Shown piece after piece: positions 53,038 through 63,557 of a stretch of 64,000 nucleotides of DNA. The stretch spans positions 1 through 64,000 of the forward strand of contig NZ_KE384457.1 of assembly GCF_000425805.1 (NCBI RefSeq), read 5' to 3'. The notes under the pieces were generated by a model. It was not told the DNA's origin and did not search any database. It was given only the letters and a program-made list of their open reading frames with translations. A program made the translations under genes and the position numbers. This DNA comes from Pseudomonas vranovensis DSM 16006 (GTDB lineage: Bacteria; Pseudomonadota; Gammaproteobacteria; Pseudomonadales; Pseudomonadaceae). How positions within the stretch are numbered: the first letter of the stretch is position 1; each line of letters begins with the position of its first letter.

Positions 53038-53698
53038 AGTTGATCACGGGGCAAGGCCGCTCCCACTGGATCTGTGGGAGCGGGCTTGCCCCGTGATCAA
53101 TCTGCCTACTTAGCCATAACCGCCTTGAACAACGCCGACTCCAACCACCTTGCAGCCAGGCACGCAGGCGCGGGTAGGGCGCCTCGGCGAACCACTGCGG
53201 CTCGACCCCGGCAAACTGACGCATCAACGGCATCAATGCAGCGTCCGCCAGGCTCGGATGTTCGGCGAACAGATACGTGTGCTGTGCCAGTAGCGCTTCC
53301 AGCTCCACCAGCCAGCCCTCAGCCTGTTGGCGATAGTGTTCACGCGAGTGTTCCGGGTAACGCTCGGCGTACTTGTACAGGTTCACCTGAAGCTTGAAGT
53401 CGCGGTCGTTACGCACAATCAACGCATCGGTCGCCTGCGCCGCCTCAGGGTCGCTACGCAGCAACCAGTCTTGCGGGTCATGCCGGGTCAACGCCCAGCG
53501 CATGATCTCAAGGCTCTCATCGAGCACGCCTTCACCCGTATCCAATACCGGCACCGTACCCTTGGGCGAAAGCACCAGCAGTTCGGCAGGCTTGGCCTTC
53601 AGGCTTACTTCGACAACCTCCACCGGGCACTCGGCATAGCGCAGCGCCAGGCGCGCGCGCATAGCCCACGGGCAGCGGCGAAACGAATACAGGATCAT
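53021..53698 (-). CDS. Glutathione S-transferase with a frameshifted C-terminus
   Basis: A GST with N-terminal thioredoxin fold (MILYSFRRCPWAMRARLALR, GTVPVL, ESLEIMRW) and a helical C-domain. The open frame gives 225 aa, but its last 34 residues are translated from a REP palindrome. If one base is added at the GGTGGTTGG near 53147-53155, the frame reads GWLESALFKAVMAK and stops at TAG 53106-53108, giving 197 aa, the expected length. So either a real one-base deletion or a sequence error is present. The stop overlaps sbcC by four bases at the other end (53695-53698). Confidence 0.85.
   Translation of the reverse strand: MILYSFRRCPWAMRARLALRYAECPVEVVEVSLKAKPAELLVLSPKGTVPVLDTGEGVLDESLEIMRWALTRHDPQDWLLRSDPEAAQATDALIVRNDRDFKLQVNLYKYAERYPEHSREHYRQQAEGWLVELEALLAQHTYLFAEHPSLADAALMPLMRQFAGVEPQWFAEAPYPRLRAWLQGGWSRRCSRRLWLSRQIDHGASPLPQIQWERPCPVINFNAAT
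53040..53100. repeat. REP palindrome pair, copy 4, read through by the GST frame
   Basis: TTGATCACGGGGCAAGGCCG faces CGGGCTTGCCCCGTGATCAA. It lies between the small secreted protein and the glutathione S-transferase gene. The frameshifted GST reading frame runs across it on the minus strand before stopping at 53021. Confidence 0.93.
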
Positions 53699-56600
53699 CC
53701 GCTGACCTCCACACTGCTCAGGCCGTTGCCCTGGCGTCGCACCTGGATCTGCACTGGAATGCGCTCATGCATCTCCTGCACGTGGGAAATCACCGCGACC
53801 TTGCGGCCCTGGGCCTGCAGGCCATCCAGGGCATCCATGGCCAGTTGCAGGGACTCCGGGTCCAGACTGCCAAAGCCTTCGTCGATAAACAGCGATTCGA
53901 TGCGCAGGGTGCTCGACGCCATCGATGCCAGGCCCAAGGCCAGGGCAAGGGACACCAGGAAGGTCTCGCCGCCAGACAGCGAATGTACCGAGCGCAGTTC
54001 GTCACCCATTTCGGTGTCCATTACCAACAGGCCGAGCAGGCTGCCGCCCCGCTTGAGGCGATAGCGGCGGGCCAGTTGGCGAAGTTGGGCGTTGGCGTGG
54101 TGTACCAGCAGGTCGAGGTTGTAGCCCTGGGCGATCTTGCGGAAGGTATCGCCGGTGGCCGAGCCGATCAGGGCGTTGAGCCGTGCCCAGCGCTGCCACT
54201 CGGCATAAGCCCGGGCGATTTGCTCGGCCAGGGCCTGGTTGGCCTGTTGCCGACGTTGATCGTCGGCTTGTTCGGCGCGCAGCTCGGCGCAGGTTTGTTC
54301 GCTGATCGCAAGCTGGCCTTGCAGGCTTTCAACCGCCTGTTCCAGCGCCTCGGTCGGCAGTTCGGGCGTGGCCAGGGCCTGATGTTGTTCCAGGCGTTGC
54401 TGGCGCTCCTTGAGCAGGATCTGCGCTTGCTCCAGGGCTTTGTCGCTGTCCTGCAGGCGCTGGCGCAAGTGGGCGACGGCATTGTCGTCGAGCGCCAGCA
54501 GTTGCTCTAGACCACTGTCATCGAGCTCGGGATGTGCCCGACGCCACTGCTCGATCTGCGCGCGGACTTCATTGCCTTCCTGCTCCAGCGTGTTCAGGCG
54601 TTCCTCGTTGGCCTTGATCCGGGCGGCCAGCTCGATCAGCTGTGCCTGGGTATCCTGCAATTGGCGGGCAGCCTGGGCGTCGAGGTGGCGGGCCTGTTCC
54701 ACGGCGTGTTCCAGGTGCTGTTGCCACTGCTCGGCACTGGGTTGCTCGCCGATCAGGGTGGTCAGGCTTGCCTGGCTGGCATGTTGCTGGCGTTCAAGTT
54801 CGACGTCCTGCTGCTGCAGTTCCTGTTGCCTCTGCACGCGTGCCTGCTGCTGAAGCTGTGCTTTGTCCAAGGTCTGCTGGCGCTCGCCGAACTCTTGCTG
54901 TTCATCCTTTTGCCGTTGCAGCTGGTCCAGGCGCAGGGCCAGTTGCTGGTCCAGGCGCAGGAAGGTCGCGGCCGGTGCCTGGCGCAGGTCGTCGAGAATA
55001 TCGGCTGGCAGTACGTTGGCGAAACTGCCCAGGTCTTGCTCCAGGCGTTCCTGATCGGCAGCCAGGGCCTGTTGTTGATGGCTCAGTTGCTGATTGGCCT
55101 GCTGGCAGGCTTCGGATGCAGCGTGCAGTTGTTGCTGCAGGCGAGCGGCGTCTTTTTGCAAGGTCAGCAGGATGTTCTGGCGTTGCTCGTCGCGGCTGAT
55201 ATCGTCGTTCAGGCGCCGTGCCTGCAGTTCCAGCCAGCCTGTACGCTGGCTGAGGTCCTGCTCGCAGAGCACAGGGAAGAGTTCATGGGCCTGCAAGGCG
55301 GGCGCCAGAGCCTGTTGTTGCTCGGCCAGTTGCTCCTGCTGGTGCAGGTACTCCTTGATCTGGCCGTTGACGCCGCCCAGTTGCGTCGAGCTGCTGTTTC
55401 AGCGCATCGACTTCCTGCTGGGCGTTGCGCTCTTCGTCCTGGTCATGCCGTCCCAGGCTCTGCAGCAAGGCTTCAGGTTGATGGTAGGGGTGCTCCTGGC
55501 TGCCGCACACCGGGCAGGGCTGGTCATCCTGCAATTGTGCGCGCAATTCCTCGACGCTCTGGCTGCGAGCCAGGCGCTGGCGCTCCAGCAGTTGCCGGGT
55601 GACGTCAAGCGCCTGCTCTGCGGCGGTCAGCCGGGTCTTGCCGCTGAGGCCTTCGCTGATCAGTTGCTCGCGTTGCTTGAGGGCAGCCTGCTGGCGTTCG
55701 CGCAGGCCGGTGAGGCGCTGATCCAGATCCTGCTGTTGGGCCCAGAGACGGCTGAGTGCTTCCACCTGGCGTTGCTGCTGGCGGTTTTTCTGCAGCAGTT
55801 CGCCAAGCAGTCCGACTTGTTCGGCCAGGGCATCGGGCTCGGCCTGGGCTTCGTGATAGAGCAGGGCGATGGCGGCGCGCTGTTGCTCCAGCGCAGCGCT
55901 GGCTTGCGTGGCCCGGTCCTGCAGGCTGGGCAGTTCTGCACTCCCCTGGCTCAGTCGGTTGCCCAGTTGCATCAGTTGTTGCAGGCGATCGCGATAGGCG
56001 TTCCAGGCATCGCCCAGGCTTGCCAGAGAAGCGCTTTGGGCCAGTTGCTCGCTGATCTGGCCAAGGCGTTGCTCGGTCAGTCGTTGTTGTTCGAGCACGT
56101 TGTCCAGCTGCTGCTGGCCCTCGCTGCAAGCAAGCTCCGCCTGCTGCTTGAGGTGTTGGCAGTTGCTCAGTTCCTGGGACAGGCGCGCCAGGGTGTTCTG
56201 TTCGGCAAAGGCCTGGCGCAGCAACGGGGCGCTTTCACTCTGCCGAGCCAACGCTTGTGCCAGCGCCTGCTGGGCGTCGACCTGTTGCTGCTGCAACTGC
56301 TGCTGGTGGGTAAGCAACGCGTCGTGCTGCACCTGCTGGGCACTGATGCTGGCAGCCAGGGGTGACAGTTGGCTGTCGAGCGCCTGCTGGCGGGCGAACT
56401 GATGCCGCTGCGGCGCCAGGTGCTCCAGGCGCTTCAGGTTCAGGCGCTCGCCGTGCAGGCTGTCGCTGTGCTGCCGGGCACTGTGCAGTTGCTCGCTGCT
56501 GTTTTGTACCTGGGCCTGCAACTGCAGCAACTCGGTCATCCACGCCCGTTGCAGTTCGAGCTGGCGCAGTTGCGCCTGTTCACCCTTGAGTTGTTCCACC

Positions 56601-57331
56601 GCCAGGTTATAGCGCTGGTCGAGATCGGCACGGGCTTCGGGCGTCATCGGCATGACGCCGGCGGCCTGGTCCTGCAGGGCCTTGTGGGCTTCCTCGGCTT
56701 CCTTGCTCTTGCTGTAGGCGCGGCGCCCCAGCTGGCTGTAGATCGCCGTGTTGGTGAGTTTTTCCAGCAGCTCGCTACGGTCTTTGTCGTCGGCCTTGAG
56801 GAAGGCGCTGAACTCGCTCTGGGCCAGCATCACGGCGCGAGTGAACTGTTCGAAGTTCAGCCCCAGGCGCGACTCGATCAGCTGTTTGTACTCAGCCTTG
56901 CTCTGGTTGCTCAGCAGTTGGTCGCTGTCCAGGTCGTGCAGGCTCTGGCGGCTGCCCTGCAGTTTGCCATTGGCTTTATCGCGAGCGCGGTTGGCTTCCC
57001 AACGGGCACGGTAGCGGCGCCCGTCGATGCCGACGAAGTCGACTTCGGCAAAGCCGCTGCCGGTACCGCGGCGCAACAGGGTGCGCGGGTCACTGGTGAG
57101 GATGTCGCTGTCGACTTCCGGCAGCTTGGTTTCGCGGCCGATGTTGCTCAGCCGCGGTACCGCGCCGAACAGTGCCAGGCACAGGGCATCGAGCAAGGTG
57201 CTCTTGCCGGCGCCGGTAGGGCCGGTGATGGCGAACAGGCCGGCACTGGCCAAGGGCTCGGCGGTAAAGTCGATTTCGAAGGGGCCGGCCAGGGAGGCCA
57301 GGTTCTTCAGGCGGATGGCAAGAATCTTCAT
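53695..57331 (-). pseudogene. sbcC: Exonuclease subunit SbcC, split by a frameshift
   Basis: SbcC is the SMC-like ATPase of the SbcCD nuclease that cuts DNA hairpins and palindromes. Reading 57331 down to about 55384 gives the first 649 residues: Walker A GPTGAGKST, coiled coil and the zinc-hook CPVC. The other frame from there to 53695 gives 562 residues: second coiled coil, signature LSGGETFLVSLALALGLA and Walker B SLFIDEGFGSLD. Together they make about 1211 aa, the full family length. The shift lies in GACGCAACTG near 55383-55387, equivalent to one extra base. ATGA overlap with sbcD. Confidence 0.88.
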
Positions 57332-58569
57332 GGCTGCTGCTCCTCGTGCTGGACGTCCTGCAGCAACAGGGCGAAATCGGCCAGGGTCTGTTCGTCCACG
57401 GCGCTGCCGTAGGCCTGGGCCCAGGCGCGGCTGAACAGCTCGTGCGGGGTCATCTGGCCCAGCTCCACCAGCGCGGTTTCATCGAGGTCCTCGCCTGCGC
57501 GGTTGCCCGCATATTCAGCGCCGATGCGCACCAGGCGTACGGCTTTACCCTGCAGGGCGGTTTCCAGTTGCTGGCGCAGGTCGGGCTGCGGCTCGTCCAG
57601 TTGCACCCGAATCTCCAGCCACGGCTGGCGCTGCGGGTCTTCGAGCAGGTCGACCACCGGCAAGCCGGCCAGTTGTTCGAGGATTTCGGTCAGAGGCGCT
57701 GGGCCCAGGCGCTGCAAATGCACCGCCCGCGGCACCAGGCGCGACTCGACGCTGGCCAGGCTGGCGCCGTCCAGTTCGATCTCGAGGATCTGGTGCTGAT
57801 AGCCAATCTCGGAAAACGACAGCGGGATCGGCGAGCCGCTGTAGCGGATACGCTCTTCGCGGTTGACCCGTTGCGGCTTGTGCAGGTGTCCCAGGGCCAC
57901 GTAGCTGATGTCCTTGCTGAACAGGCTGGCAGGCAAGGCCTCGGCGTTGCCGATGATCAGGCTGCGTTCGGAGTCCTCCGAGATCGAGCCGCCGGCCATG
58001 TGCGCGTGGCTGACGGCGATCAGTGCCTGGCCCGGCTTGCGTCGCTCCAGCGCGGCATCGATCAAGCGCTCGTGTACTTGACGGATACCGCGCAGGTAAT
58101 CGTCGCCCAGGTGGGCGCCGGTCACTTCGGCCGGGCGCAGAAAGGGCAGGGCCAGGCACCAGGCGGCGACCTTGCCGCGGGCGTTGGTCAGTGGGATCAA
58201 CAGGCGGTCGCTGTCGAGAACGCCTTCGTCGAGCCACTGCACCCGGCCCAGAGCGTGGGTGCGCAGGCGCCGCATCAGCGGTGCCGGCAGCTCGATGCGC
58301 GAGCCGGAGTCATGGTTGCCGGCAATCATCACGATGTTCAGCTTGGGTTGCTGTTCGTGGGCCTGGACGATGAAGTCGTAGAGACGCTCCTGGGCTTTGA
58401 CCGGCGGGTTGACCGTGTCGAAGATGTCACCGGCGATCAACAGGGCATCGGGCTGGCGCAGCTTGAGCTGGCCGAGCAGCCAGTCGAGAAAGCAGGCGTG
58501 TTCGAAATCGCGTTCCTGGCCATGCAGGGTTTGTCCCAGGTGCCAGTCGGAGGTGTGAAACAGACGCAT
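57328..58569 (-). CDS. sbcD: Exonuclease subunit SbcD
   Basis: The Mre11-like nuclease partner of SbcC, 413 aa. Two-metal phosphoesterase motifs are intact: DWHLG (about 7-11), AGDIFD (about 46-51), GNHDSG (about 84-89) and GHLHKPQ (about 225-231). Together with SbcC it resects and opens DNA hairpins. It is first in the sbcD-sbcC-GST unit, with an ATGA overlap to sbcC. Confidence 0.95.
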   Translation of the reverse strand: MRLFHTSDWHLGQTLHGQERDFEHACFLDWLLGQLKLRQPDALLIAGDIFDTVNPPVKAQERLYDFIVQAHEQQPKLNIVMIAGNHDSGSRIELPAPLMRRLRTHALGRVQWLDEGVLDSDRLLIPLTNARGKVAAWCLALPFLRPAEVTGAHLGDDYLRGIRQVHERLIDAALERRKPGQALIAVSHAHMAGGSISEDSERSLIIGNAEALPASLFSKDISYVALGHLHKPQRVNREERIRYSGSPIPLSFSEIGYQHQILEIELDGASLASVESRLVPRAVHLQRLGPAPLTEILEQLAGLPVVDLLEDPQRQPWLEIRVQLDEPQPDLRQQLETALQGKAVRLVRIGAEYAGNRAGEDLDETALVELGQMTPHELFSRAWAQAYGSAVDEQTLADFALLLQDVQHEEQQP

Positions 58570-58620
58570 GAGGGGTTCCGCAGATTGCCGGCACAGCGCC
58601 CGTGGGGCTGCGCCTGAAGG

Positions 58621-60246
58621 TTATTTGGGGTAGAGCGGCGGCAGGCTGCCGTTGTCGCTTGCGGCCGGCTGGATCTGTTCGGCCGCCGGTATGGTGCCGA
58701 TGGCACGCCAGAGTTCATCACCCTGCCAATACTGCCCGGTTTCGCTGTAGAGGGCACCGTTCAGACCGTCCAGTGCATCGGACAGTGGCACGAAGCGGGC
58801 GGCCATTTCGGCCAGGGTTTCCGGTTGCTGGCGTGCCCAGGCATCCAGGGCCTGGCGAGTGGCCTGGGGGTCGTTGGCCTGGCAGGCGCGCTTGAGATCG
58901 TCCAGCAAGGTGCGCGGGCTCGGGCCGGTCTGCGCGGCGCGTAACACCGCTGGCTGCGAGCGCGCCCGCCACCAGAGGGCAAAGCCCAGCAGGGTGGTCA
59001 GGGCCAGGATAAAGGTGCTCAGTTGCCACGGCCACAGCGGGTACCCGCTGGTGCTCAGGGGATCAGTGCTGGCTGGCTTGTCAGCGCTCAGGGCCGGGTT
59101 GTCCTGGATCTGCAGGCTGCGCGCCGGCAGGCTGCTGTGCTCCAGGTGGTCTTCGCGGGTATTCCACCAGAACACTTCCTGGGCCGGCAATTCGAGGCTG
59201 CCGGCGTGGGTTGGCACCAGGGCTTCGCGTTCTTCGCGGATACCGAGCAGGCCACGGTCGTTGACCTGGTTGCGCAATTGCGGCTGGTCGGGGTAGCGGC
59301 GCAGGCCGACCACTTCGGTAGCCGGCAGCGGCGGCAGTTGGGCGCTGGACAAGCCCTCGGCCTGGACAATCACGGTACGGGTCAGAGAGTCGCCGATCTG
59401 GGTCTGTTGCTGGGCCGGATCCGGGCTCCAGTGTTCCTCCAGGCTCAGGTTGCTGGTCGGCAGCCAAGGGGCGTTGGCCGGGTAGTCGGAAGGGATCGGA
59501 TTGACCGTGAGCACCAGTGCCGAAGAACTCACATGCACCTGTTTGCCGGCCCGGGGGGCGTTCAGCTCCTGTTCGGCATCGGTCTGGGCGGCGGTGGCGC
59601 TGAAGGTCAAGGCGGGGATCTTCAGGTCGCCGCTGTGCTGCGGGTAGATTGCGTAGCGCATTTCAATCACGCCATGGCGTACCCCGTCGATGTCTTTCTC
59701 GAAGGTGCGTGATTCACCCAGCGGTTCGACCTTGGCGTCGGCCAGTTGCAAGGGGCTCAGGCTGCTGTCGTCGTACAGGGGCACCGAGTGATAGATGCTC
59801 AGGGTCAGTACGGCCTGGGCCTGTACATAGACTTCAGGCTGGTCGAGGCTGGCGTCGATGAATACCGGGCCGTGGTTTTCATTGTTGGCCGCTTCAACCA
59901 GCACCTGCAGGCTGATCGGCTCACTGCGCAGATCACCGATCTGCAGCGCCGGGACCTCCACGCTGCCGCTCTGGCGCGGCAGCAGGGTGATGATCCAGCG
60001 GGTACCGCCTGCCTGATCGTCAAGGCTGTTGAGGCTGTTGACCTGGCGGGTGCCGCGCACTTCGAAGCTGGCGTCCAGGGGGCTCAGGTCGGGCTTGCCG
60101 AATTGGGTCACATCCTGGGTCTGCAGGGTCAGCTCCAGGGTTTCGCCCGCGTTCAGGCGGGTGCGGTCGACCGTGGCAAGCAACGCCGCGGCCTGTACCT
60201 GCAGGCAAAGAAAGAGGCCGAGCACAAAGACGCAGACGCGACTCAT
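58621..60246 (-). CDS. batD: BatD family protein
   Basis: A 541-aa protein: signal peptide (about 1-22, MSRVCVFVLGLFLCLQVQAA), a large periplasmic BatD region (about 25-410), one membrane helix (about 425-445, LSTFILALTTLLGFALWW) and a cytosolic tail. BatD belongs to the Bat (Bacteroides aerotolerance-type) operons with MoxR ATPases and VWA proteins. The start at 60246 overlaps the upstream VWA-TPR gene by four bases; the longer frame lacks a signal peptide. Confidence 0.86.
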   Translation of the reverse strand: MSRVCVFVLGLFLCLQVQAAALLATVDRTRLNAGETLELTLQTQDVTQFGKPDLSPLDASFEVRGTRQVNSLNSLDDQAGGTRWIITLLPRQSGSVEVPALQIGDLRSEPISLQVLVEAANNENHGPVFIDASLDQPEVYVQAQAVLTLSIYHSVPLYDDSSLSPLQLADAKVEPLGESRTFEKDIDGVRHGVIEMRYAIYPQHSGDLKIPALTFSATAAQTDAEQELNAPRAGKQVHVSSSALVLTVNPIPSDYPANAPWLPTSNLSLEEHWSPDPAQQQTQIGDSLTRTVIVQAEGLSSAQLPPLPATEVVGLRRYPDQPQLRNQVNDRGLLGIREEREALVPTHAGSLELPAQEVFWWNTREDHLEHSSLPARSLQIQDNPALSADKPASTDPLSTSGYPLWPWQLSTFILALTTLLGFALWWRARSQPAVLRAAQTGPSPRTLLDDLKRACQANDPQATRQALDAWARQQPETLAEMAARFVPLSDALDGLNGALYSETGQYWQGDELWRAIGTIPAAEQIQPAASDNGSLPPLYPK

Positions 60247-61973
60247 TGATGGGGTTCCTGATGCTGTTGCTGTTCGTACCAGAATTTGCGCCGCAACAGC
60301 TCGGACGGGTTGTCCGGGATCTGCCGCAGCCATTGTTCCAGGGCCTGGCGCTGTTCGGCATCCAGGGTGCTGTCCAGCGGCCGTTTGGGCGGCTGGGTGG
60401 TTTGTTCGTCATCGCCATCGCCATCGCCATTGCTGGCCAGGTTCTGCGCCTGTTCGGCGGCGCTGTCGGCCTCCTTGTCGGCGTCGCTGGGCTGTTGCGC
60501 AGGCCTCTCGCTGGCCGGGGCCTGGTTGTTCTGTGCGCTGCTGGCGTTATCTGCCTGGGCTTCGGGCGTGCTCTGCTCCGTGTCCTGGGGAGGCTGCTTG
60601 GGCTTTTCGGCCTGGCGCTCCTGCATCAGGCGTTCGACCAACGCTTTGTTGCTCAGTGCGGCCTGCAGTTCCGGTTGACGCTCAAGCGCCTGTTCATAGG
60701 CGTCGACGGCGGCCTCCAGCTCACCGCTGCGGGCCAGGGCGTTACCGCGATTGTAATGGTCGGCGGCGCTGCTGCCCTGGGCGAAGAGGCGGGCCGCGCC
60801 ATTGAAGTCGCCCGCTTCATACAGGGCCAGGCCTTTCCATTGGCGGTCCTCGAAGTGCTCGGCGGCTTCGGCTGGGCGCTGTTGTTCGAGCAGCCGCTGG
60901 CCTTGCTGGTCGGGCCGCAGCCACAGGTCATTGAACTCGAAGGCATGGCTCGGCTGGGGGAGCACCAGTAAAAGCGGCAGGCAGAACAACCAGCCGCGGC
61001 GCCCGGCGCAGGCAGCGAGCAGAAGCAGTGGCAGCAACAGCCAATAGCCCTGGTCGGCCCAGCTGTCCAGTTGCAGGGTCTGGCCATCGTCACGCAGGCG
61101 TTTTGGGGTGTCGAACAGGCGCAGGCCGCGCAGGTCCAGGTCATCGATACGGGCGCTGCGGTAGCGCCCACCGGTGCTGTTGATAAATGATCGCAGGCTG
61201 GCGCTGTCCAGGCGGGGCATGAGGATGCCGCCCTGATCATCCTTGAGGAATTCACCGTTGGCCTGTTTGACCGGAGCGCCCTCGGCGCTGCCAATCCCCA
61301 GCATCAGCAGGCTGGGGCCCTGTCGTCCGAGGGCCTGGCTGATCCCTTCGCGCTCCCGGGCGCTCAAGGATGATCCCACCAGCAGCAGGCGGCCCTGGCC
61401 CAGGCCTGCCTGGGCCAGCAGGGTCAGCCCCTTGCGTACAGCCAGATCGGCGCGCTGGCCGGCCTGGGGCATGATCGATGGGGTGAGGGCTTCGAGCAGG
61501 TTGCGGCTGGTTGCCAGGTCGTCCGATAGCGGTACCAGCGTGTGGGCGCTGCCGGCATAGACAATAATGGCGGTCTGGCTATCGCGACGATGTTCGAGCA
61601 CATCGAGGATCTTGCGCCGGGCTTGTTCCAGGCGGCTGGGCTGGGCATCCTCGGCGAGCATCTGCGGGGTCAGCTCCAGCAGGATCACCAGTGGGTCGGC
61701 CGGGCGCTGCCGGGTTTCTTCCAGGCGCTGCCAGCTGGGGCCCAGCAGTGCCAGAACGGTGAGCAGCCAGGCCAGGCCCAGGGCAATCCACGGCAATTTG
61801 CTGGCGCGGCCAGTACCACCGCCGAGCAATACGGCATGGAAGCTGGGTGGCAGGATCATCTGCCAGCGACCGGCGCGTTTTTGCCGGTGCCAGAGTTTCC
61901 ACAGCAGCCAGGCGAGCAGCGGCACCACGATCAGCCAGGCAGGGCGCAACCATTGCGGCCAGAGGTCAATCAT
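60243..61973 (-). CDS. VWA domain and TPR protein (BatB/BatC-type fusion)
   Basis: A 576-aa protein with two N-terminal helices (about 10-28, 58-78), a VWA domain (about 85-300) whose MIDAS is degraded (LLELTPQ in place of DxSxS), two more helices (about 325-355), TPR motifs (about 400-455) and a Gln/Pro/Asp-rich disordered tail with a short GDGDGDD. It joins BatB- and BatC-like parts. It overlaps both neighbours by four bases. Confidence 0.85.
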   Translation of the reverse strand: MIDLWPQWLRPAWLIVVPLLAWLLWKLWHRQKRAGRWQMILPPSFHAVLLGGGTGRASKLPWIALGLAWLLTVLALLGPSWQRLEETRQRPADPLVILLELTPQMLAEDAQPSRLEQARRKILDVLEHRRDSQTAIIVYAGSAHTLVPLSDDLATSRNLLEALTPSIMPQAGQRADLAVRKGLTLLAQAGLGQGRLLLVGSSLSAREREGISQALGRQGPSLLMLGIGSAEGAPVKQANGEFLKDDQGGILMPRLDSASLRSFINSTGGRYRSARIDDLDLRGLRLFDTPKRLRDDGQTLQLDSWADQGYWLLLPLLLLAACAGRRGWLFCLPLLLVLPQPSHAFEFNDLWLRPDQQGQRLLEQQRPAEAAEHFEDRQWKGLALYEAGDFNGAARLFAQGSSAADHYNRGNALARSGELEAAVDAYEQALERQPELQAALSNKALVERLMQERQAEKPKQPPQDTEQSTPEAQADNASSAQNNQAPASERPAQQPSDADKEADSAAEQAQNLASNGDGDGDDEQTTQPPKRPLDSTLDAEQRQALEQWLRQIPDNPSELLRRKFWYEQQQHQEPHQ

Positions 61974-63070
61974 CGGCGTCTCCTCAGGCGCAGGCGTTTG
62001 AGCCGCTCGCGCCATTGCGGGTGCGGGGCGAGAAAGCCCGGTCGACGCGCCAGGCGCTGCGACAGACGTTGCAGTAGCCGTTGCAGCAGGTTATCGGGCC
62101 ATTGCTCGCGCATCACCAGCAACAGGCTGAGCCACAAGGCCAGGGCCAGGGGCCAGCTGTACAGCGCCTGGGCGGTACGTGCCTGGGTGGGCTGCTGGGC
62201 CACAGGCTCCAGGCGGTCCAGGGCATTGTCGATGGCCTGCAGTTCTTCACCGTCACGGGCACGGAAGTAGGTGCCACCGGTTTGTTCGGCGATTTCGCGC
62301 AGGGAGGCTTCGTCCAGGTCGAGGCTTGGGTTGATACCGAGCAGGCCCCCCGTGCCGGACGCTTCCGGGTCGGCGCCGATGCCGATGGTGTAGATGCGGA
62401 CGTTCTCCTGGGCGGCCAGGCGCGCGGCGGTCAGCGGGTGTATCTGCCCGCCGTTGTTGGCGCCATCGGTCACCAGCACCAGCACGCGGCTCTGGGCCGG
62501 GCGTTGGCGCAGGCGCTTGAGGGCAAGGCCAATGGCATCGCCGATGGCCGTGTTTTTCCCGGCGATGCCGATTTGCGCTTCATCGAGGAAGGTGCGCACG
62601 GTGTGGCGGTCGAACGTCAGCGGGGCCTGCAGGTAAGCCTGGCTGCCGAACAGGATCAGGCCCACGCGGTCACCCTGGCGCTCTTCAAGAAAATCGCCGA
62701 GCAAGGCCTTGACCAGGCTCAGGCGGCTGACTTCGTCGCCCTGCCAGTGCATGTCGGGAAAGTCCATCGAACCGGAGACATCCACCGCCACCAGCAGGTC
62801 GCGACCGCTGGCGGCCACCGGCAAGGGCTCGCCCAGCCACTGTGGGCGGGCGGCGGCGAACAGCAGCAACAGCCAGACCAGCACGAAGGGAGCCTGCTGG
62901 CGCCAGGTTGGCAGGTTCAGGCGCGCCCGGCGCCCGGCCAGGCCTTCGAGTTCGTCGAGAAAGCTGATTTTGAGTACCGGCTCGCCACTGTCGGCGGCAG
63001 GCAGCAGCAGGCGCGCGAGCCAAGGCAGCGGGAACAGCGCGAAGATCCACGGCCAGGCCAATTCAAACAT
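61970..63070 (-). CDS. VWA domain protein (BatA-type)
   Basis: A 366-aa protein with N-terminal helices (about 4-20, 58-75), a VWA domain with an intact MIDAS DVSGSMD (about residues 93-99) and a later VLVTDGANNGG, and a C-terminal helix (about 320-340). VWA domains in Bat operons are thought to form a membrane complex with MoxR. The start at 63070 overlaps the DUF4381 gene by eight bases. Confidence 0.9.
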   Translation of the reverse strand: MFELAWPWIFALFPLPWLARLLLPAADSGEPVLKISFLDELEGLAGRRARLNLPTWRQQAPFVLVWLLLLFAAARPQWLGEPLPVAASGRDLLVAVDVSGSMDFPDMHWQGDEVSRLSLVKALLGDFLEERQGDRVGLILFGSQAYLQAPLTFDRHTVRTFLDEAQIGIAGKNTAIGDAIGLALKRLRQRPAQSRVLVLVTDGANNGGQIHPLTAARLAAQENVRIYTIGIGADPEASGTGGLLGINPSLDLDEASLREIAEQTGGTYFRARDGEELQAIDNALDRLEPVAQQPTQARTAQALYSWPLALALWLSLLLVMREQWPDNLLQRLLQRLSQRLARRPGFLAPHPQWRERLKRLRLRRRR

Positions 63071-63557
63071 GTTTGCGGATCCATGTTTCGACCGCTTGGT
63101 TGAGCCCGGCAATGGCCTTGTCGTCGAGCTTGCACTCGGGCTTGTAGGCGCCTTCTACCAGCACCATCCAGCGGGTCAGGCCGGCGGCCGGGCAGCGGTT
63201 GTCGAGAAAGGCCAGCCACTGACGACCGTTGAGGGTATGGCTGTGGCTTCCGGGGTAATGGTTGCGGCACAGGCGCTTGAGCAGGGCGTTGATCTGCTGC
63301 AGCCAGGCGCCGGCCGGTTCGCCGTCGTAGGGTTTGGGCAGGCGGGCAAGCTCGGCCAGGGCTTCGACGCGGATCGGGTCCAGTGGCAGTTCGGCGCGCA
63401 CGATGGGTTTTTTGCCCAGGCGCCAGTGGCGAAAGCGCCACAGGCCCCAGGCCAGCAGCGGCAGCAACGCCAGCAACAGCCACCATCCCGGCGCCAAGGG
63501 CCACCAGCCAACAGGAGGTGGGGCGATCAGCGGTTGCAGTTGCTCCAGTGAGTTCAC
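63063..63557 (-). CDS. DUF4381 family membrane protein
   Basis: A 164-aa protein with one membrane helix (about 24-42, GWWLLLALLPLLAWGLW) and a small cytosolic domain; the motif ALLKRLCRNHYPG and LNGRQWLAFLD are conserved in the DUF4381 family, always seen in Bat operons. Its role is unknown. It overlaps the DUF58 gene by four bases. Confidence 0.88.
   Translation of the reverse strand: MNSLEQLQPLIAPPPVGWWPLAPGWWLLLALLPLLAWGLWRFRHWRLGKKPIVRAELPLDPIRVEALAELARLPKPYDGEPAGAWLQQINALLKRLCRNHYPGSHSHTLNGRQWLAFLDNRCPAAGLTRWMVLVEGAYKPECKLDDKAIAGLNQAVETWIRKHV

Noticed and set aside
53695..55296. The 533-residue frame as an independent gene
   Set aside because: Its start codon is inside the SbcC coiled coil without a ribosome binding site; it is the C-terminal part of the frameshifted sbcC.
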